From: Streptosporangiaceae bacterium
GTDB taxonomy: Bacteria; Actinomycetota; Actinomycetes; Streptosporangiales; Streptosporangiaceae
DNA length: 9,241 nucleotides
Direction of reading: 5' to 3'
NCBI GenBank assembly: GCA_030038715.1
Contig: JASHSO010000539.1
Coordinates: forward strand, 1-9,241
The position numbers and the translations under genes were made by a program. How positions within the stretch are numbered: the first letter of the stretch is position 1; each line of letters opens with the position of its first letter. This document shows positions 6,473 to 9,241 of the stretch, piece after piece. A model generated the notes under the pieces. That model did no database searches, was not told where the DNA came from, and saw only the letters and a list, made by a program, of their open reading frames with translations.

Positions 6473-7393
6473 TTACTCCTCTTCGTCGAGATGCGCTTGC
6501 CGGCAGATGGACAGCAGTTCGTCCACGTCTCGCACGCTCAGATGGGGCCGCTGGCTGGGCGGCAGGTTGTCCAGTGCCGCGGCATCGGCCAGGCCGGACT
6601 TGACCGCGATCGCCAGCGCGCTGCCCCTTCGCGCCATCGCTATCTCAAGGTCGGGGGAGTCACCGACAACGGCTAGCTCCGCCGGGCGGACACCGAGCCG
6701 GGCCGCGGCGCCGCGCAGCGCAGCAAGTGCAGGCTTGCCGACCACGTGTACCCGGCAACCGGTCAGGCTCTTGAGCATCGCGCAGATGGCGCGCGAGGTG
6801 CCGAGCGCTCGGCCCTGTGCGGTCGCGAAGAACATGGACTGCGAGGCGCTGTATACCGCCGCTCCGGCCCACACCGCGTGGCACGCTGCTTCCAGGGCGG
6901 CCATCGTAAAGTCGGGATACCAGCCGACCAGGACCGCGTCCGCCGCCGGTGCCGCGTCGGCCGATGACGCCCGGACCGTCTGGATGCCCGCATCGATGAG
7001 CGGCGCGGCCAGTGCGTCAGTGCCAAGAACGAGCACGAGCTTGTGTCCCTGCCGGAGCAGGACGTCCACAGCGCTGCTAGCCGGCGTCAGCATCACGCGA
7101 TCGGGCAGCTCGAAGCCGATGGAGCGAAGCTCGCCCGCGTACTGGCTCGGTGTCTTCGTGGTGCCGTTGGTGAAGATCGCGAATGGCGTGCCCTGCGCGG
7201 TTAGCCAGCGGGTCATCTCCAGCGCACCGGGCAGCGGAGCCAGCCCCCGATTGTGCCGGTCACCGAGCACCAGGGTGCCGTCGAGGTCGAAGACGAAGCC
7301 ACGTGCGTCGCGCAGTCGTCGGCGGACTACCCGGGCCGACTGGTCCGCCAGCCCGGTGCTGGTGGAGGCGGGCGCTGCAGTGTGATCAGCCAC
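6473..7393 (-). CDS. HAD-superfamily subfamily IIA phosphatase (NagD / 4-nitrophenylphosphatase type)
   Basis: The 306-residue protein has all four HAD motifs: FDLDGTL (35-41) with nucleophile Asp36 and acid Asp38, TNGTTK (75-80) for phosphate binding, GKP with Lys220, and VVGDSPDLE (242-250) whose acidic residues bind Mg2+. The C2-type cap between motifs II and III (about 85-215) and the total length fit the NagD, phosphoglycolate phosphatase and 4-nitrophenylphosphatase group, which removes phosphate from small phosphomonoesters. The GTG start at 7391-7393 overlaps the carboxyltransferase stop by 8 bases and has GGAG (complement of 7400-7403) six bases ahead. The first 30 residues lie before the fold, so a later start is possible. 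Its position between a biotin-dependent carboxylase and a decarboxylase suggests a phosphorylated pathway intermediate or repair of a side product; this is inference. The substrate cannot be read from the sequence. Confidence 0.85.
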   Translation of the reverse strand: MADHTAAPASTSTGLADQSARVVRRRLRDARGFVFDLDGTLVLGDRHNRGLAPLPGALEMTRWLTAQGTPFAIFTNGTTKTPSQYAGELRSIGFELPDRVMLTPASSAVDVLLRQGHKLVLVLGTDALAAPLIDAGIQTVRASSADAAPAADAVLVGWYPDFTMAALEAACHAVWAGAAVYSASQSMFFATAQGRALGTSRAICAMLKSLTGCRVHVVGKPALAALRGAAARLGVRPAELAVVGDSPDLEIAMARRGSALAIAVKSGLADAAALDNLPPSQRPHLSVRDVDELLSICRQAHLDEEE

Positions 7394-8864
7394 CGGCGGC
7401 TCCGTCGCCGCGAAGCTCTAGTCGCAAGCCGACTCGCTCGACGACGAGCTCGGCTGGCGGCTGTCGGCTGGCTAGGCCAGCCAGCAGCTGCAGCACTGCG
7501 GAGAGCTCGGGGTTGTAGTGGCGCGCGGCCGGCCCGGCTGCGAGCATCGCATCGACCTGCTCGGCGGGCATGGTGGCGCGTAGCAGCAACTCCTCATCGC
7601 CCAGCCGCCGGCCAAGCTGCCTGCGCAGCTCGGCCGGAGGTAGCGGCGACGGCTCGGCGGCTAGTTGCGCGGCGCGTGGGCGGGACAGAATCCTGTCGCG
7701 TACCGACTCATCCACCGGGGCAGTGGGCCGCCCGAACCGGCCTAGCACGTACCGGATGGCCTGGTCTGACACGTTGCTGTAGCGCTCGCTCCCGATCACG
7801 TTGTAGAGTGCCTGCCCGCAGACGATCTGCGGGAACGGGGTGACCATGATCGGATAACCGAGGTCCGCCCGGACCCGGCTGACCTCGTCCATCACGGCGC
7901 CGAACCGGTCGAGTAGGCCGATCTCGGCGAGCTGGCGGCGCAGCGTTGTGATCACCCCGCCGGCCACCTGATGGCGCAGGAAAGACGCGTCGTAAGGCTG
8001 CGGCGTGCCGGCCGGCAGTCCCTCGGCGTCCGACATCCTGGTGAAATACCGGCCGGCCAGCGCCACCATCTTCTCGTCGACGTCCACCGTGTGGCCAAGC
8101 TCCCGCAGGTTCGCCACGAGCTGCTCGCCGCTTGGCAGCGACGTGCCGTTGGCGAGTGCGCCGCAGGCCACCTGGAGCACCTGGACTCCCAGCTCGGCGG
8201 CCGTCAGGTAGCTGAGCTGAGACAGCCCGATCGTGCAGTGCGAGTGCAGCTCGAGCGGTTTGCCACCAAGGTGGGCACGTACGGTCGGCAGCAGAGTGCG
8301 CGCTCGCTCGGGGGTCAGCAGGCCGGCCGGGTCCTTCACGTAGACCCGGTCAATATCGGGGCAGGCTGCCATCTGTCCGGCCAGGCCCGCATAGAAGGCG
8401 TCGTCATGCACGGCCGAGATCGTGTAGGTGAGCGCGCCGATGATCTCGGTGCCTCCGGCCCGGCGGATCGCGCGTGCGCTCTGCCGCACCGCTGCCATGT
8501 CATGCATCGGGTCGAGTACCACGAACCGCGACATGCCAGCCAGCACCAGTCGCTGATAGGCGAGCTCGATCAGCTCGGGGTGCACGGGCTCCCAGGAGAT
8601 GAAGCGAAGGCCTGAGCCGATGAACTGCAGCGGCGTATTCGGCGCTGCTGCGTGCGTGAGCCTGATCCGCTCCCAGGGGTCCTCCTGGTGAGTGCGCACG
8701 GCCACGCCCATGTGCGTGCTGGAAGTGAAGTCGAGCGCGAGGAAGCCGGCCCGGTCGAGTACCGGCGCGACTTGCAGGATGTGCCGGGTGCGAAGCCCGG
8801 TGGCGCCCCACAGGCTCTGGTTGCCGTCCCGGAGCGAGACGTCGACGAGGGATATCTCAGCCAC
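7386..8864 (-). CDS. Divergent biotin-dependent carboxyltransferase (oxaloacetate decarboxylase alpha / pyruvate carboxylase B type)
   Basis: The 492-residue protein has an HMGL-like barrel (about 1-260) followed by a PYC_OADA domain (about 290-400). Metal-site residues are Asp13 in SLRDGNQS (10-17), Lys177 in YVKDPAGLL (the usually carboxylated lysine) and His207/His209 in LHSHCTIG. HQVAGGVITTLRRQL (298-312) and GYPIMVTPFPQIV (336-348) mark the second domain. The region that reads GGATFD and LLRGQN in pyruvate-using enzymes is here FTSSTHMG (46-53) and LQFIGSGLR (79-87), so the acceptor may not be pyruvate. No biotin lysine motif (AMKM) is present. A longer frame reaches 8942, but GTG 8862-8864 has GGAG six bases ahead, gives an 8-base overlap with the biotin carboxylase stop, and starts the homology at once. 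The biotin carrier should lie outside the window. It could run as a carboxylase, transcarboxylase or decarboxylase. Confidence 0.82.
   Translation of the reverse strand: MAEISLVDVSLRDGNQSLWGATGLRTRHILQVAPVLDRAGFLALDFTSSTHMGVAVRTHQEDPWERIRLTHAAAPNTPLQFIGSGLRFISWEPVHPELIELAYQRLVLAGMSRFVVLDPMHDMAAVRQSARAIRRAGGTEIIGALTYTISAVHDDAFYAGLAGQMAACPDIDRVYVKDPAGLLTPERARTLLPTVRAHLGGKPLELHSHCTIGLSQLSYLTAAELGVQVLQVACGALANGTSLPSGEQLVANLRELGHTVDVDEKMVALAGRYFTRMSDAEGLPAGTPQPYDASFLRHQVAGGVITTLRRQLAEIGLLDRFGAVMDEVSRVRADLGYPIMVTPFPQIVCGQALYNVIGSERYSNVSDQAIRYVLGRFGRPTAPVDESVRDRILSRPRAAQLAAEPSPLPPAELRRQLGRRLGDEELLLRATMPAEQVDAMLAAGPAARHYNPELSAVLQLLAGLASRQPPAELVVERVGLRLELRGDGAAGG
7400..7403 (-). promoter_or_regulatory. 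Ribosome binding site for the GTG start of the HAD phosphatase
   Basis: GGAG on the minus strand sits six bases before GTG 7393-7391, within the carboxyltransferase coding region. The arrangement is nearly identical to the one at 8871-8874, including the same GTGGCTGA start-stop overlap. Confidence 0.6.
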
Positions 8865-9241
8865 GGCCGGCTCCAGCGGCGAGTCCGGCCACGGCAGCGG
8901 GATCGAGGAACCTGGCGCACCACAGCGTGTCCACTCCGCCACGGGCGAAGTCCTGTGCCGCGGTCAGCTGGGCGTGCAGGCCGACAGTCGTGGCCACACC
9001 GTCGATCCGGCAACGAGCCAGGGCCCGGCGTAGCCTGGCGACCGCGTCGGCGCGGTCGCTGCCGCTCACGATGAGCTTGGCCAGCAGCGAGTCGTACCAG
9101 GGCGGCACCCTTGCCCCGGCCTGGATGTGGGTGTCCACCCTGATGCCCTGGCCTGCGGGAAACACCGCGGCCGTCACTGTTCCGGGGCTGGGCAGGAAGT
9201 CGTTTGCCCAGTCCTCGGCGTTGATCCGGCACTCGATCGCG
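8857..9241 (-). CDS. Biotin carboxylase (AccC-type), C-terminal part, cut by the window edge
   Basis: Only the last 127 residues are visible; the start lies beyond base 9241. They match the C-terminal domain of biotin carboxylase, the ATP-grasp enzyme that carboxylates protein-bound biotin with bicarbonate and ATP. Visible marks, counted from the first whole codon, are AIECRINAED (1-10), whose Arg corresponds to the catalytic Arg of the E. coli AccC RIN motif, FLPSPGTVT (15-23), GIRVDTHIQAGARVPPWYDS (32-51) and LLAKLIVSG (52-60). IDGVATTVGLHAQL and FARGGVDTLW follow, as in AccC. Its stop overlaps the GTG of the carboxyltransferase gene by 8 bases, so the two are probably subunits of one biotin-dependent enzyme. 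It ends normally after this domain with no fused biotinyl domain, so a separate carrier protein is expected upstream. The family call is firm; the substrate is set by the partner. Confidence 0.93.
   Translation of the reverse strand, partial: AIECRINAEDWANDFLPSPGTVTAAVFPAGQGIRVDTHIQAGARVPPWYDSLLAKLIVSGSDRADAVARLRRALARCRIDGVATTVGLHAQLTAAQDFARGGVDTLWCARFLDPAAVAGLAAGAGRG
8871..8874 (-). promoter_or_regulatory. Ribosome binding site deciding the GTG start of the carboxyltransferase
   Basis: GGAG on the minus strand lies six bases before GTG 8864-8862, inside the 3' end of the biotin carboxylase gene. Its spacing favours this start over the longer frame from 8942, which would overlap the upstream gene by 86 bases. 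Confidence 0.65.

Noticed and set aside
5921..7385. Plus-strand frames of 251 and 305 codons opposite the amidohydrolase and HAD genes
   Set aside because: They are antisense shadows; the minus strand carries all four HAD motifs and the amidohydrolase motifs.
7466..7482. Inverted repeat GGCTGGC-TAG-GCCAGCC
   Set aside because: It lies inside the 3' part of the carboxyltransferase gene, has only 7-base arms and no T-run, and sits before a coupled downstream gene, so a terminator is unlikely.
8865..8942. Longer start of the carboxyltransferase
   Set aside because: It would overlap the biotin carboxylase by 86 bases and adds 26 residues unlike the family. GTG 8864 has a well-placed GGAG.

Overview
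The window is very GC-rich, with tightly packed and overlapping genes, GTG and TTG starts, and GGAG-type ribosome binding sites. This points to a high-GC actinomycete. The AbiEi/DUF559-type protein in the middle belongs to a family that is abundant in actinomycetes. The genus cannot be read from the sequence.

Layout: bases 1-3293 hold a plus-strand operon of three genes: a 5'-truncated methylenetetrahydrofolate reductase (MTHFR/MetF-like), a divergent SAM-dependent methyltransferase of unknown substrate, and a stand-alone methionine synthase catalytic core (core-MetE type) with the full zinc-site motif set. Successive genes overlap by 11 and 4 bases. Read together they form a one-carbon module: MTHFR makes methyl-folate, core-MetE moves a methyl group to a thiol such as homocysteine, and the methyltransferase would spend the resulting SAM. 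That coupling is inferred.

One base after the core-MetE stop lies a perfect 20-bp inverted repeat with a 2-base centre (3295-3336), much richer in AT than its surroundings. It is followed by a solitary plus-strand gene (3405-4364) for an AbiEi-type winged-helix plus DUF559 nuclease-fold protein with no toxin partner. A partial direct repeat of this gene's 3' end lies just beyond its stop.

Bases 4459-9241 are a minus-strand operon converging on the first block. In transcription order it holds the C-terminus of a biotin carboxylase (cut by the window edge), a carboxyltransferase related to oxaloacetate decarboxylase alpha and pyruvate carboxylase but with an altered acceptor region and no biotin domain, a NagD-type HAD phosphatase, a LigW/gamma-resorcylate-decarboxylase-type metal-dependent decarboxylase, and a zinc-free quinone-oxidoreductase-like MDR enzyme. 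The first four are coupled by 8-base overlaps or a 3-base gap. This looks like a carboxylation/decarboxylation pathway for an unidentified, perhaps aromatic, acid. No named pathway that I know matches this exact gene set.

The most interesting items are the unexplained carboxylase-phosphatase-decarboxylase operon, the MTHFR-methyltransferase-core-MetE operon, and the perfect palindrome next to the AbiEi/DUF559 gene. There are no RNA genes, CRISPR arrays or insertion sequences that I can support, and no gene-free stretch longer than about 110 bases.
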